A stretch of DNA of 64,000 nt from contig JADBKQ010000002.1 in assembly GCA_014896305.1 (NCBI GenBank), forward strand, positions 129,670 through 193,669, written 5' to 3'. Within the stretch, counting starts at the first letter, position 1. Every line of letters starts with the position of its first letter. The stretch comes from Limnochordaceae bacterium (GTDB lineage: Bacteria > Bacillota > Limnochordia > Limnochordales > DUMU01). The notes under the pieces are model-generated. The model saw nothing but the letters and a program-made list of their open reading frames with translations. It was not told the origin of the DNA and made no database searches. The position numbers were made by a program, and so were the translations under genes. Below are positions 33,780 through 42,516 of the stretch, in pieces.

Positions 33780-34807
33780 TGCCAAGTCCACGCTGGCGCA
33801 CCCGGATTCGCCCGCACACACCCCGTCGCAAGGCGGCGGTGGTCCTTCTGATGATCGGCCCCGAAGCTGGCAGCACCATCCTGCCCAAGTTGAGGGAAGA
33901 TGACGTAGAACTGCTGACCCAGGAGGTCGCCGGGTTGGGAGAGGTCACTCCGGGCGAAAGCCGGCAGGTGCTCGAGGAGTTTCTCCGGTTGTATCAGAGC
34001 CATGCTGGCACCCTGCTCGGCGATTGGACTTCGGTACAGCAGCTACTGGAGCAAAGCTTGGGGCCGGAGCGTGCTGCTGCTCTACTGGAGCGGCTTACCG
34101 GCGGCGTGGGGGGACGTCCCTTCTCGTTCATCCGGCAGATTGACCCTCAGCAGCTGGGTACTTTCTTGGTTCACGAGCATCCTCAAACCATCGCCCTGGT
34201 CCTGGCTTACCTGCGGCCCGAGCAATCGGGAGAGGTCCTGGCCATGCTCCCCGAGGACGTTCAGGCTGAAGTCGTACTGCGCCTGGCCACGCTGGACCGG
34301 GCCTCCCCGGATGTACTGCAAGAAGTGGAGGAGGCGCTGCGCCAGCGCTTCACGGAGGTCAACAGCTCCGAACTGGCTGTGGCCGGGGGCGTGGAGGCGG
34401 CCGCCGCCGTCCTCAACCAGGTCGACGGCAGTACCGAGAAAAGCATCCTGGATGCGTTGTCTGCTCGCCATCCTGAATTGGCCGAGGAGATCAAACGGCG
34501 TCTGTTTGTCTTCGATGACCTGGTTAAGCTGGACAACCGGACCATCCAGCGGATCTTGCGGGAGGTGGACATGAAAGACTTGACGCTGGCGTTGAAAGGT
34601 GCGGCTGAACCGGTGACACAAGCGATCTTCCGCAACATGTCTAAACGAGCCGTGGAGATGGTCAAAGAAGAAATCCAGTACATGGGCCCGGTCAGGGTTC
34701 GCGACGTCGAAGAGGCGCAGGCAAAGGTAGTCGCTGTGGTGCGGCGGCTGGAGGAAGCAGGTGAGATCGTTGTCGCAACCGGCGGAGAAGACGAGGTCAT
34801 CGTCTAG
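33779..34807 (+). CDS. fliG: FliG, motor switch protein
   Basis: Torque-generating C-ring protein between FliF and FliM. RRKAAVVLLMIGPEAGSTIL opens the N-terminal domain; EHPQTIALVLAYL and the ARM-like segments follow; the motor domain has DDLVKLDNRTIQRILREVD and FRNMSKRAVEMVKEEI, including the charged ridge that meets the stator. 342 residues, usual. The ATG overlaps the fliF stop (TGATG). Confidence 0.97.
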   Translation: MPSPRWRTRIRPHTPRRKAAVVLLMIGPEAGSTILPKLREDDVELLTQEVAGLGEVTPGESRQVLEEFLRLYQSHAGTLLGDWTSVQQLLEQSLGPERAAALLERLTGGVGGRPFSFIRQIDPQQLGTFLVHEHPQTIALVLAYLRPEQSGEVLAMLPEDVQAEVVLRLATLDRASPDVLQEVEEALRQRFTEVNSSELAVAGGVEAAAAVLNQVDGSTEKSILDALSARHPELAEEIKRRLFVFDDLVKLDNRTIQRILREVDMKDLTLALKGAAEPVTQAIFRNMSKRAVEMVKEEIQYMGPVRVRDVEEAQAKVVAVVRRLEEAGEIVVATGGEDEVIV

Positions 34808-34868
34808 TGGACGACCTGTGGGGACGGCCGGAGCGGCTGCACATCCAGCCCATAGGGGGGGCTACGGC

Positions 34869-35873
34869 GTGATCAAAGCAGCGGCCTACGATTGGCAAGA
34901 GCCAGGACCGATCCGCATATCCTCCTTTTCCCTGGCGTCGGAATCACAGGCGACCGGCGTCAACCCGGGCCCGGGGACACCCAAAACGGCATCGTCTGAT
35001 CCCACAGCCACCGCTGCCGACCGCGCTCCCGACACCGTCGCTGCCTCCCCCTGGCTGAACGTGCCCTCTACGACCCTGGCCCATTGGGCTGCCAGCTCCC
35101 ACGCCCGCAGCCTTCCGGCCGACCCACTCTGGCTACTCCAGGCAGCCCGCTTGCTCAACGAAGCCCAGGAAGAAGCAGAGCAGATCCGCCAGCAGGCCCA
35201 GGAGGAGAAAAAAGCCATCCTGGCGTCTGCCCGGCAAGAGGCGGAAGAACTCCGTCGCCAGGCTCAGGAGAAGGGAGAGGCTGAAGGACGCCGTCAGGGT
35301 GAAGAGGCCGTCCGGCGAGAGCTCGCCGATCTATTTGCGGCTGCCCAAAAGGTCAGTGAGGCAGCACTTCGTTTTCAGGAAGAGATCATCCGCTCCAGCC
35401 AGCAAGAGCTGGTTCACCTGGCCCTCGCCATCGCCCACAAGCTCGTCGGAGACGCGCTGGCCGAGCCGGGCCGCCTGGCAGTGCAGGCCCTGCGGGAAGC
35501 GTTGTTGCGGTACCGGCCGGCCAGCCAGACGATTACCGTCCGCGTCAACGTCAAGGACCTGGCCCTGGTCGAAAGCCATCGGGACGAGTTTCTGCGGCTC
35601 TGCCAGGGGACACGGCAGTGGCGAGTGGTAGCCGACGAGCAGGTAGGCGAGGGAGGCTGTCTGATCGAGACCGAGCAGGGCATCATCGACGGGCGTCTAG
35701 AGTCCCGCTTGGGGCTTGTGCAAAATGCCGTGCAGGAGGTGATGAATGGTGAGCCGACCGCCGACGGCAGCGTCGACAGCGGCGTTGACGACCGAGGGGA
35801 GCCCCTCGGTGACACCCGTAGTGCCCCCAGCGGTTCCGTGGCAACGGCTGATGATCGCCGTGCAGCGAGCTGA
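34869..35873 (+). CDS. fliH: FliH, export ATPase regulator
   Basis: Binds FliI and links it to the export gate. The central part is a charged coiled coil (EEAEQIRQQAQEEKKAIL, ARQEAEELRRQAQEKGEAE), followed by the conserved C-terminal domain (HLALAIAHKLVGDAL, VQALREALLRYRPASQ, WRVVADEQVGEGGCLIETEQ). GTG 34869 follows AGGGGGGG. The first 90 residues, rich in Pro, Ala and Thr, are variable. The last about 40 residues are non-conserved and lie over the first 128 bases of fliI. Confidence 0.93.
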   Translation: MIKAAAYDWQEPGPIRISSFSLASESQATGVNPGPGTPKTASSDPTATAADRAPDTVAASPWLNVPSTTLAHWAASSHARSLPADPLWLLQAARLLNEAQEEAEQIRQQAQEEKKAILASARQEAEELRRQAQEKGEAEGRRQGEEAVRRELADLFAAAQKVSEAALRFQEEIIRSSQQELVHLALAIAHKLVGDALAEPGRLAVQALREALLRYRPASQTITVRVNVKDLALVESHRDEFLRLCQGTRQWRVVADEQVGEGGCLIETEQGIIDGRLESRLGLVQNAVQEVMNGEPTADGSVDSGVDDRGEPLGDTRSAPSGSVATADDRRAAS

Positions 35874-37179
35874 GGATTTCTCGCTGCAGGGTTCGGTCAC
35901 GCAAATTATCGGCCTGACCGTGGAAGCGGAAGGCCCCAACGTGACGGTGGGGGAGTTGTGCGCGATTCACCGGGTGAATCAGCCTCCGGTTCTGGCGGAG
36001 GTCGTGGGCTTTCGGCAGCGCCGGGTACTGCTGATGCCCCTGGGGGAGCTGACCGGCATTGGTCCAGGAAGCCTTGTGGTCGCTCATCGCCGCCCCCTCA
36101 CGGTGACCGTGGGCCCCTCGCTGTTGGGCCGGGTGCTTACCGGCCTGGGAGAGCCCATGGATGGCAAAGGACCCGTCACAGGGACAGGGGCATACCCACT
36201 TTACCGGGAGCCGCCCGACCCGTTACGTCGTCCCCGTATCCATTCGCCGCTGCCGGTGGGAGTCCGCAGTATCGACGGGCTGCTGACCATCGGAAAGGGG
36301 CAACGGATCGGCATTTTCGCAGGTAGCGGTGTAGGCAAGTCCACCCTTCTGGGCATGATGGCCCGTCACACAGAGGCCGATGTCTCCTGCATAGCACTGA
36401 TTGGCGAGCGCGGGCGGGAAGTGCGGGATTTCCTGGAGCGTGACCTGGGTCCAGAAGGGCTGGCCCGCTCCGTGGTGGTGGTGGCCACCTCCGATCAACC
36501 GGCCCTGGTTCGACTGAAAGGTGCTTTCGTGGCCACAGCGATCGCCGAGTTCTTCCGCGATCAGGGACTCCATGTCCTCCTCATGATGGACTCGGTTACC
36601 CGCTTCGCCATGGCTCAGCGGGAGGTGGGCCTGGCTGCTGGTGAACCGCCCGCTACGCGCGGCTACCCGCCTTCTGTGTTTGCCTTGCTGCCGCGCCTGC
36701 TGGAGCGAGCTGGCACGGCGGAACGTGGGTCCATCACCGGGATCTACACGGTGCTGGTGGACGGGGACGACTTCAATGAACCGATCGCCGACGCGGTTCG
36801 TAGTATTCTCGACGGCCACATCGTGCTCTCCCGTTCCCTGGCTGAACGGGGGCAGTACCCGGCTGTCGATGTGTTGGCCAGCATCTCTCGCGTCATGCCC
36901 GAAGTCGTCACCGGCGAGCATATGCAGGCCTCTCGCCAAGTCAAGCGCTGGCTGGCCACGTATCGGGACGCGGAAGATTTGATCGACATCGGGGCGTACG
37001 AGGCGGGGAGCGATCCTGCCATCGATGAAGCCATACAGCATCGGCCAGAGATTCTGAAGTACGTGATGCAGGGCGTAGACGAGATCACCACCTGGGAGCA
37101 GACCTGCCAGGGCCTTCAGGCTCTCGTTCGTCCCCCGCTGCCGGCGCGAGACGAGATACGGCAGGAGGTGAGACGCTAG
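35746..37179 (+). CDS. fliI: FliI, flagellar export ATPase
   Basis: F1-beta-like ATPase of type III export. Motifs are Walker A AGSGVGKSTLLGMM, LIGERGREVRDF, Walker B HVLLMMDSVTRFAMAQRE and GEPPATRGYPPSVF. ATG 35746 has AGGAGG 6 bases upstream; this gives 477 residues with about 35 extra at the N-terminus and a 128-base overlap with fliH. The next start, ATG 35851, fits the usual length but has no ribosome site. Immediately followed by fliJ. Confidence 0.96.
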   Translation: MVSRPPTAASTAALTTEGSPSVTPVVPPAVPWQRLMIAVQRAEDFSLQGSVTQIIGLTVEAEGPNVTVGELCAIHRVNQPPVLAEVVGFRQRRVLLMPLGELTGIGPGSLVVAHRRPLTVTVGPSLLGRVLTGLGEPMDGKGPVTGTGAYPLYREPPDPLRRPRIHSPLPVGVRSIDGLLTIGKGQRIGIFAGSGVGKSTLLGMMARHTEADVSCIALIGERGREVRDFLERDLGPEGLARSVVVVATSDQPALVRLKGAFVATAIAEFFRDQGLHVLLMMDSVTRFAMAQREVGLAAGEPPATRGYPPSVFALLPRLLERAGTAERGSITGIYTVLVDGDDFNEPIADAVRSILDGHIVLSRSLAERGQYPAVDVLASISRVMPEVVTGEHMQASRQVKRWLATYRDAEDLIDIGAYEAGSDPAIDEAIQHRPEILKYVMQGVDEITTWEQTCQGLQALVRPPLPARDEIRQEVRR

Positions 37180-37638
37180 ATGGCTTTCGCCTTCCGCCTG
37201 CAGAGGCTGCTTCGCCTGCGCCAGCAAGAGGAACGCCTTTGCCAGCTCCACCTGGCCCGGGTTACCCAGGCCTGGCAAGCGGCTCGTCGGGAGCTTACCC
37301 GCCGGCAAACTACCCTGTCTGACCTGGAAGAACGGTTTGCCCAGGCGAGCGCCCGGCTGGACGGCTGGCTCGACCCCGCCAGTCTAGCTTTATTCTCCCG
37401 AAGGCAACATCGTTTGCGCCAGGAGTGTGCAGAGGCGGTCGTACGGGTGAACGAGGCGGCAGCCCGCGTGGCCCAAGCCAGGCAAAAGGTGGTGGCCGCG
37501 GCCCAACGCCGCCGCACCCTGGAGAGGTTGCGAACGAAAGCATGGCTCGCTTACCAACAGGCCGAACTGGCCCAGGAGCACAAGACGCTGGATGAGGTGG
37601 CAACGGTATGGCATTACCGACACCAAGAACTGGGCTGA
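37180..37638 (+). CDS. fliJ: FliJ, flagellar export chaperone-like coiled coil
   Basis: General export component that works with FliH-FliI. The sequence is an almost continuous coiled coil beginning FAFRLQRLLRLRQQEERL, the FliJ opening, with many Arg, Gln, Glu and Ala heptads. ATG 37180 directly follows the fliI stop with CAGGAGGTGAG before it. 152 residues, usual length. Sequence conservation in this family is low, so the call rests on start motif, coil and position. Confidence 0.9.
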   Translation: MAFAFRLQRLLRLRQQEERLCQLHLARVTQAWQAARRELTRRQTTLSDLEERFAQASARLDGWLDPASLALFSRRQHRLRQECAEAVVRVNEAAARVAQARQKVVAAAQRRRTLERLRTKAWLAYQQAELAQEHKTLDEVATVWHYRHQELG

Positions 37639-38363
37639 AACAAGGTGTGCCGGGCCCGCAGCCGGTCGTTTCGGCAGGGCCTGCCCCGGCTCGCCGCCGG
37701 CAGCGCTGGCTGGTGTGGGGGCTGGTGGGCGTCGCCTTGTGCGGGTTTGCGCTCGGCCTCTACCTGACTCGCGACCAGCTGCACCCTGGCCAATGGTTCG
37801 CCAACCTACCTTTGATCGGCGGCCCCATCCGGACCTACCAATTAGGACTACAGGAATCGGCACGCCTGGCCGAAGCAGAGAAGGGGATTCAGCAGGAGCG
37901 ACAGCAGGTCCAGCAGGCCAAAGTGCAGCTGCAAGCAGATCGCCAGCAACTCACCCTGGCCCAGCAGGCGTTACAGCGTCAACAGGCCGAGCTTCAGCAG
38001 CAAGCGGCGGATCTCGCGAGGGCCCGCCAGCAACTGGGTGCAGCGGCACAGGCGGCTAATGCGTCCGAACAAGCCCTGCGGATTTACCGGCAGCTACGCC
38101 CCAGCGAACTGGCGGCCATTTTGGATACGCAACCGGCCGACGTGGCGGTGGCGATCCTGGGCCAGTTGCCAGCCGATCAGGCGGCCGCTGCCGTCGCCAA
38201 GCTGCATCCCTTGAAAGCCGCTCGCCTCCTGCAATTGCTGGCGAGTCGGCCTGCAGCCACAGGTACGGCTGCGAGCCCGAGCGGTACACCCGGTACCGCT
38301 ACCCGTGCTTCTGGTGGCCCGGACGCCGTCCCAACCTCTGGCGGTTCCGTCTTCGCCCCATAA
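37608..38363 (+). CDS. ylxF: YlxF/MotE-like membrane coiled-coil protein
   Basis: Encoded between fliJ and fliK as in Bacillus (ylxF). One N-terminal membrane helix (WLVWGLVGVALCGFALGLYL), then a Gln-rich coiled coil (about 80-150), then an MgtE-N-like domain (RQLRPSELAAILDTQPADV, VAVAILGQLPADQAAAAVAKL). This layout is that of the MotE/YlxF family, whose role in Firmicutes is not settled. It overlaps fliJ by 31 bases. A Pro/Gly/Thr-rich tail closes the chain. Confidence 0.85.
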   Translation: MALPTPRTGLKQGVPGPQPVVSAGPAPARRRQRWLVWGLVGVALCGFALGLYLTRDQLHPGQWFANLPLIGGPIRTYQLGLQESARLAEAEKGIQQERQQVQQAKVQLQADRQQLTLAQQALQRQQAELQQQAADLARARQQLGAAAQAANASEQALRIYRQLRPSELAAILDTQPADVAVAILGQLPADQAAAAVAKLHPLKAARLLQLLASRPAATGTAASPSGTPGTATRASGGPDAVPTSGGSVFAP

Positions 38364-38421
38364 GGGACGAAGTGTATCGATAAAGGTTCCAATTGCTCAG
38401 CGGAAAGGAGGTGACATCAAA

Positions 38422-41100
38422 GTGTTCACAGCAAGTGCTTCTTCCTCTTCTCCTGCCCCGGCTGGCACTCCTCAGGAGGTGGCTAGCTCCGCCGCGAGCT
38501 GGACCGCGCCGGTGGGCACGCCCAACTCGTCTACGGGCCAAGCGGTGCACCTCACAGGGGGCGTGGAAGACGTGGAAAAGGAGGGTTTCGCCTCCTGCCT
38601 GAGCCGGGCTCAAGCGTCCGCATCCAGCCAGGCTGGCACAGGGTCCGGGGTTACCCGCGAGATCCTGGCCCAGCATGGCAAGGGCTACCCGACAGTGAAG
38701 GAGCCCGCGCCGGCAGGTACGGAGTGCGCTAGGGAGCTGCCTGCGTCCGCGGAATCGGCACTGCCCGATGACGCTCCGGCGGCTTCCGCCTCTACCCCAC
38801 CTCGACCTGGAGTGACCGGAGGAGCTGCCGAACCGCTGCTGGCGGCAGCGGTCGCGATCGCGGCTGCCGGCCTGGTTCAACCCGCCCAACCCCAGCCAAA
38901 TCGGCTGGTTGGCGGGGGGAATCGCCCGCCCGCTGAGCTGAAGGAAAACGCCAGTCTGCCTGTCCTGTCATCCGTTAGCGGGATTGGTTCGTCTCTGGGC
39001 GCTGGCGAAATGAGTTTTCCCTCCCGCCTTGTCACAGGCCTGGCCGCTCCCGTCTGGTCGAAGACAATGGGTGTCGAACAGTGGGCGCACCTAGGGGTGA
39101 ACGGTTTGCCGACAGCCCCTGCGCGTGACCAAGGATCTTCGACGCCCGCTGTTGTCCCGCTGGCTACAGAAACATCGCAGAGACTGCCGCCGGCAGCCTC
39201 GCCGGTTAAACCAGGAGCGACTCCTGGGAGCCCGTTGCCGGCCCGGACGCTCTCTGACGCACCATCGGCCAGGCTGGCGTTGGGAGCGGGCCAGATCTCG
39301 GCAGGCAGAACGGTGCCCGCGTCGGCTACGGTGGACGTGGTGGGGATGGCAGGCACCTTGGCCGGGGAGCCGGCACAAATGAGCGTGCCGGCGGCAGTAG
39401 GCGGCTTTGGCATGCACCTGCCGGTGCAACCGCCGGTAGTGGCTCTGCAGCTGGAGCGGGGGCTAGCGGGTTCACCAGGACCAGGGAACGGGCCGCAGGG
39501 CTTGGCACAGGGCAGTGACCCGGCGAAGGTTCAGAGCGCAACCCAGCACCTGGTTCAGGGCCCGCCTGATCCCATCACTACAGCTGGAGAGCGAGCGCGT
39601 CCGATCAACATGGTTCGAGGCTCGCTGGAAGCAGATCCGATCATCCCGGCTCAGGTTGAGGTGGAGTCGACTCCTGCCAGCTGGGTTAGCGGGGTCCAGA
39701 GACTGCTCTGGCCGGCAGAGACTGTTCCCGCCGGAAACGCCGGGAGTCTGCGACTGCCCGCACGCCTTACTTCTCTAGACACTGAAGGAGGCGACCCGCA
39801 GTTGGCCAAGGCGGTCGAGACGGGTACGCGGGCAAAGGCTGACGCCGCCAAACCGTCTCGGGTCGGGACGTCTGCTTCACGGGGCACCTCGCTGATCCCG
39901 GCCACTGCGGGTGAGAGCCTGGCAGGGCGGAGCAGTCAGGGGCTATCCCGTGGCGAACCCGCCTGGGTTACGTCCACCGCTCCCCAAGAACCTTGCCCTT
40001 CATTGCCAGGGCTAACCCGGGACGCTGAACCCCCGGCGTCAGCCCTCCCGCAGGATTCTACAGAAGCTGCATCTGAACTGGCCCAGCAGGCTCACGCACA
40101 GGGATCGGGAGGCCCGGCCCTGGACGTGGCGACTGCGCCAGAGCCGGCGTCAGCGGCGCGGCCGGAGTCCGTCAGGCTGGGCACTCGTTCGGCCGCCTCT
40201 CCACCCGCCAGCGGTTCCACGAAGGAGCAAGAGAATGCGGCGGACGCCGGCGAGCCGCGGGAGACGGCGGCCCCGGCAGCCGCAGCGACGCCTGCGAATG
40301 ACGTCCCGCCCCCGGTTCACGCGGGTGAACGAAGGGGAGCCGGTCTGCATCCGCTTGGCGTCAGTGAGGCCCCGCCTGCCCTGGTTGGCGACGAGCCTGG
40401 ATCCGAGCAGCAGAACGCAGGAGCGGTGCGGGCCCGGGCACAGGTTACGGATTCTTCGGAACCGCCCGGTCCCGCCGTCCATTCCTCCTCCGTCGCAGAC
40501 GGGAGGTCGGCCTGGCTGCCGGCGTCCGTACCGAACACCGCCGGGAATGGGACGACCGGCACTACAGCGGGCACGGATGGCCCGCGGTACACCAGCTCCT
40601 CTTCGTTAACAGGGTCGGCCCCATGGCCTGCCCCAGCCAACGGAGCGGTACACCGGCTTCAGGTGGGAGTCATGCCGGCGGAGCTTGGACCGGTGCAGGT
40701 GGATGTACGGAGCCGGCACGGTGAACTCTCGGTCCAGCTGGCCAGTGATGAGCCACTGACCCGCCGGGTACTGCAACAGCACCGGCTGGAGCTGCAGGAG
40801 CGCCTGGATCTGAGCGGGTTGCGTGTACAGGACATCACCATCCGACCTCTGGCAGAGAGCGGGTTTGCCACCAGCGGGTTTAACAGCCAGAGTCCGACAG
40901 GGCCTGGAGGGAGCGACGGCAGCAGCCTGGGCCAGCCCGGCATGAACATGGGTCAATTCGCTCAACGGGGACAAAACCCATGGCCCGGTGGAACGCCTGC
41001 TGAGCCGGCGGTAGTGATCCTGCCAACGGCCCGCCCTGGCACAGCCCGGGCTGCTAGACGCCGGATTACGCCAGGAACCGGGCTCAATCTGCTAGCGTGA
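38422..41100 (+). CDS. fliK: FliK, hook-length control protein (very long)
   Basis: Secreted ruler that sets hook length and switches export specificity. The C-terminal Flg_hook domain is clear (about residues 746-815: LQVGVMPAELGPVQVDV, HGELSVQLASDEPLTRRVLQ, LDLSGLRVQDITI). Everything before it is a low-complexity Ala/Pro/Ser/Gly/Thr stretch. GTG 38422 follows AAAGGAGGTGAC at ideal spacing. At 892 residues it is about twice the usual 400-500. It sits between ylxF and flgD, the canonical position. Confidence 0.93.
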   Translation: MFTASASSSSPAPAGTPQEVASSAASWTAPVGTPNSSTGQAVHLTGGVEDVEKEGFASCLSRAQASASSQAGTGSGVTREILAQHGKGYPTVKEPAPAGTECARELPASAESALPDDAPAASASTPPRPGVTGGAAEPLLAAAVAIAAAGLVQPAQPQPNRLVGGGNRPPAELKENASLPVLSSVSGIGSSLGAGEMSFPSRLVTGLAAPVWSKTMGVEQWAHLGVNGLPTAPARDQGSSTPAVVPLATETSQRLPPAASPVKPGATPGSPLPARTLSDAPSARLALGAGQISAGRTVPASATVDVVGMAGTLAGEPAQMSVPAAVGGFGMHLPVQPPVVALQLERGLAGSPGPGNGPQGLAQGSDPAKVQSATQHLVQGPPDPITTAGERARPINMVRGSLEADPIIPAQVEVESTPASWVSGVQRLLWPAETVPAGNAGSLRLPARLTSLDTEGGDPQLAKAVETGTRAKADAAKPSRVGTSASRGTSLIPATAGESLAGRSSQGLSRGEPAWVTSTAPQEPCPSLPGLTRDAEPPASALPQDSTEAASELAQQAHAQGSGGPALDVATAPEPASAARPESVRLGTRSAASPPASGSTKEQENAADAGEPRETAAPAAAATPANDVPPPVHAGERRGAGLHPLGVSEAPPALVGDEPGSEQQNAGAVRARAQVTDSSEPPGPAVHSSSVADGRSAWLPASVPNTAGNGTTGTTAGTDGPRYTSSSSLTGSAPWPAPANGAVHRLQVGVMPAELGPVQVDVRSRHGELSVQLASDEPLTRRVLQQHRLELQERLDLSGLRVQDITIRPLAESGFATSGFNSQSPTGPGGSDGSSLGQPGMNMGQFAQRGQNPWPGGTPAEPAVVILPTARPGTARAARRRITPGTGLNLLA

Positions 41101-41122
41101 GGCGACGAAAGGGGGAGAGAAG

Positions 41123-41710
41123 ATGACGAACAACGTCGGTCTTCAACTACTGGGATCCTTGGGGTATGGCCCGGGACTCTTGGACTGGGCGCTACGGGGT
41201 GCGGCGGGAAGCCAGCCACTGGCACCTTATGCTGTCGACACGAGCCAGGCCCGGGTGACGGCCAGCAGCCTGTCTGCAGCCGGCCTGATGTCCACAGTTC
41301 GACCGTCCGGCGGAGGCAGTACCCCGAATGAAACGCCGGTGGGAACGATCGACCCGGCCACGCTGGGCAAGGATGACTTCCTGCGCCTGCTGCTGATCCA
41401 GATTCAATACCAGGACCCCACCAATCCTCTGGATGACCGTGCGTTCCTGGCGCAGATGGCACAGTTCTCGGCGCTGGAACAAACAACCAATGTAGCCAGG
41501 AACCTGGCACAACTGGGCCAGCAACTCCAGGAGGCCCAAAGCCGGCAATTTGCCCTGTCTTTGCTGGGGAAACGGGTTGAGGTACGGGCGTCCGATGGGC
41601 AGGCGGTACAAGGAACGGTGGAGGCTGTCAATTGGGGGCAGGACGGCCCGGAAGTTGTGATTGCCGGTAAACCGTACGGAGTCGAAACGGTCACACGGAC
41701 GCTCTCGTGA
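41123..41710 (+). CDS. flgD: FlgD, hook-capping scaffold
   Basis: Cap for hook assembly. The N-terminal core is LGKDDFLRLLLIQIQYQDP, DDRAFLAQMAQFSALEQ and NVARNLAQLGQQL, the FlgD signature; the C-terminal part is short (KRVEVRASDGQAVQGTVEAV). About 70 non-conserved residues precede the core. ATG 41123 follows GGGGGAGAG. It comes right after fliK as in other Firmicutes. Confidence 0.96.
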   Translation: MTNNVGLQLLGSLGYGPGLLDWALRGAAGSQPLAPYAVDTSQARVTASSLSAAGLMSTVRPSGGGSTPNETPVGTIDPATLGKDDFLRLLLIQIQYQDPTNPLDDRAFLAQMAQFSALEQTTNVARNLAQLGQQLQEAQSRQFALSLLGKRVEVRASDGQAVQGTVEAVNWGQDGPEVVIAGKPYGVETVTRTLS

Positions 41711-41782
41711 GGAGGTCCGGCTCAAGGTACGCCGGGATCCGGTGACCGCGTTGGCAGTGTTGTAACAGAAAGGAGGGTGAAG

Positions 41783-42244
41783 ATGGATTCGGCCGATCGG
41801 TTGGGGCTGGGGCCTGCGGCAAGGCCCGGACAGCTGGCAGGGGTCGTGGGTCAGGAGCAACGGGAGCAGACCTCTCGTGCCCGTACGGCTGGGACGTCAT
41901 CCCCTGCCTCCTTTGATCAACTGCTGGAGCGCGAGATCGCGGCGCGTTCGGCCGGGGTCTCCTACTCCTCACCCCCACCCGCTGCCGTACAGCTAAAATG
42001 GTCAGCCCACGCCCAGCAGCGGCTGCAGTCCGGGGAGATCCGCTGGGGAGCGGCCCAGGAGCAGCGGTTGGCGGCGGCGGTGGAACAGGTGGCTCGCAAG
42101 GGCGGACGAGAGACGCTGGTGTTGCTCGACGACCTTGCCTTCATCGTCAGCGTCCCTCATCGCACGGTGATTACGGCGATGTCGGGAGCGCGGCGGGTGG
42201 ACAACGTGTTCACCCAGATTGATTCGGCGGTGATCGCCCGTTGA
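41783..42244 (+). CDS. Flagellar operon protein, TIGR02530-type
   Basis: Conserved small protein of Firmicute flagellar operons between flgD and flgE; its role is unknown. The recognisable core is LKWSAHAQQRLQSGEI, AVEQVARKGGRETLVLLDD, AFIVSVPHRTVITAM and VFTQIDSAVIAR. ATG 41783 is 6 bases after AAAGGAGG; the in-frame GTG 41777 is too near. 153 residues with a variable first 60. Confidence 0.9.
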   Translation: MDSADRLGLGPAARPGQLAGVVGQEQREQTSRARTAGTSSPASFDQLLEREIAARSAGVSYSSPPPAAVQLKWSAHAQQRLQSGEIRWGAAQEQRLAAAVEQVARKGGRETLVLLDDLAFIVSVPHRTVITAMSGARRVDNVFTQIDSAVIAR

Positions 42245-42516
42245 CGGGTTGACGTCGGGGGCGTTGGAGCACCGCAACGGTATGCACCAGGGTGACGAAG
42301 TCTCCCTGAGCAGGGAAGTGGCTGGACCGCAGGCATGGAGTCGTCAACCAAGGGTGGTGGCGGATGCCGCGGAAGCCCGGGTGGTGGAAAGAGCGAAGCC
42401 ACCCAGCTTCGCCGACCTGGTGAACGTTACCGGATCGCCGGGCCGTATGTCCAGGTGGTGACTGGCTCAGCGATGAACGAGCCCTCACGAGAGGGAAGAA
42501 AGAAGGAGGAGAAGCG
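42245..42516 (+). other. 272-base gap before flgE
   Basis: The largest gap within the flagellar cluster. It has high GC and carries no convincing promoter or terminator. A short open frame (42249-42461; inner ATG 42282) encodes about 60-70 residues including KPPSFADLV, loosely like the N-terminal PASFDQLL of the preceding protein, but it has no good ribosome site. I treat it as non-coding or decayed sequence. The flgE ribosome site GAAGGAGGAG closes it. Confidence 0.35.
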
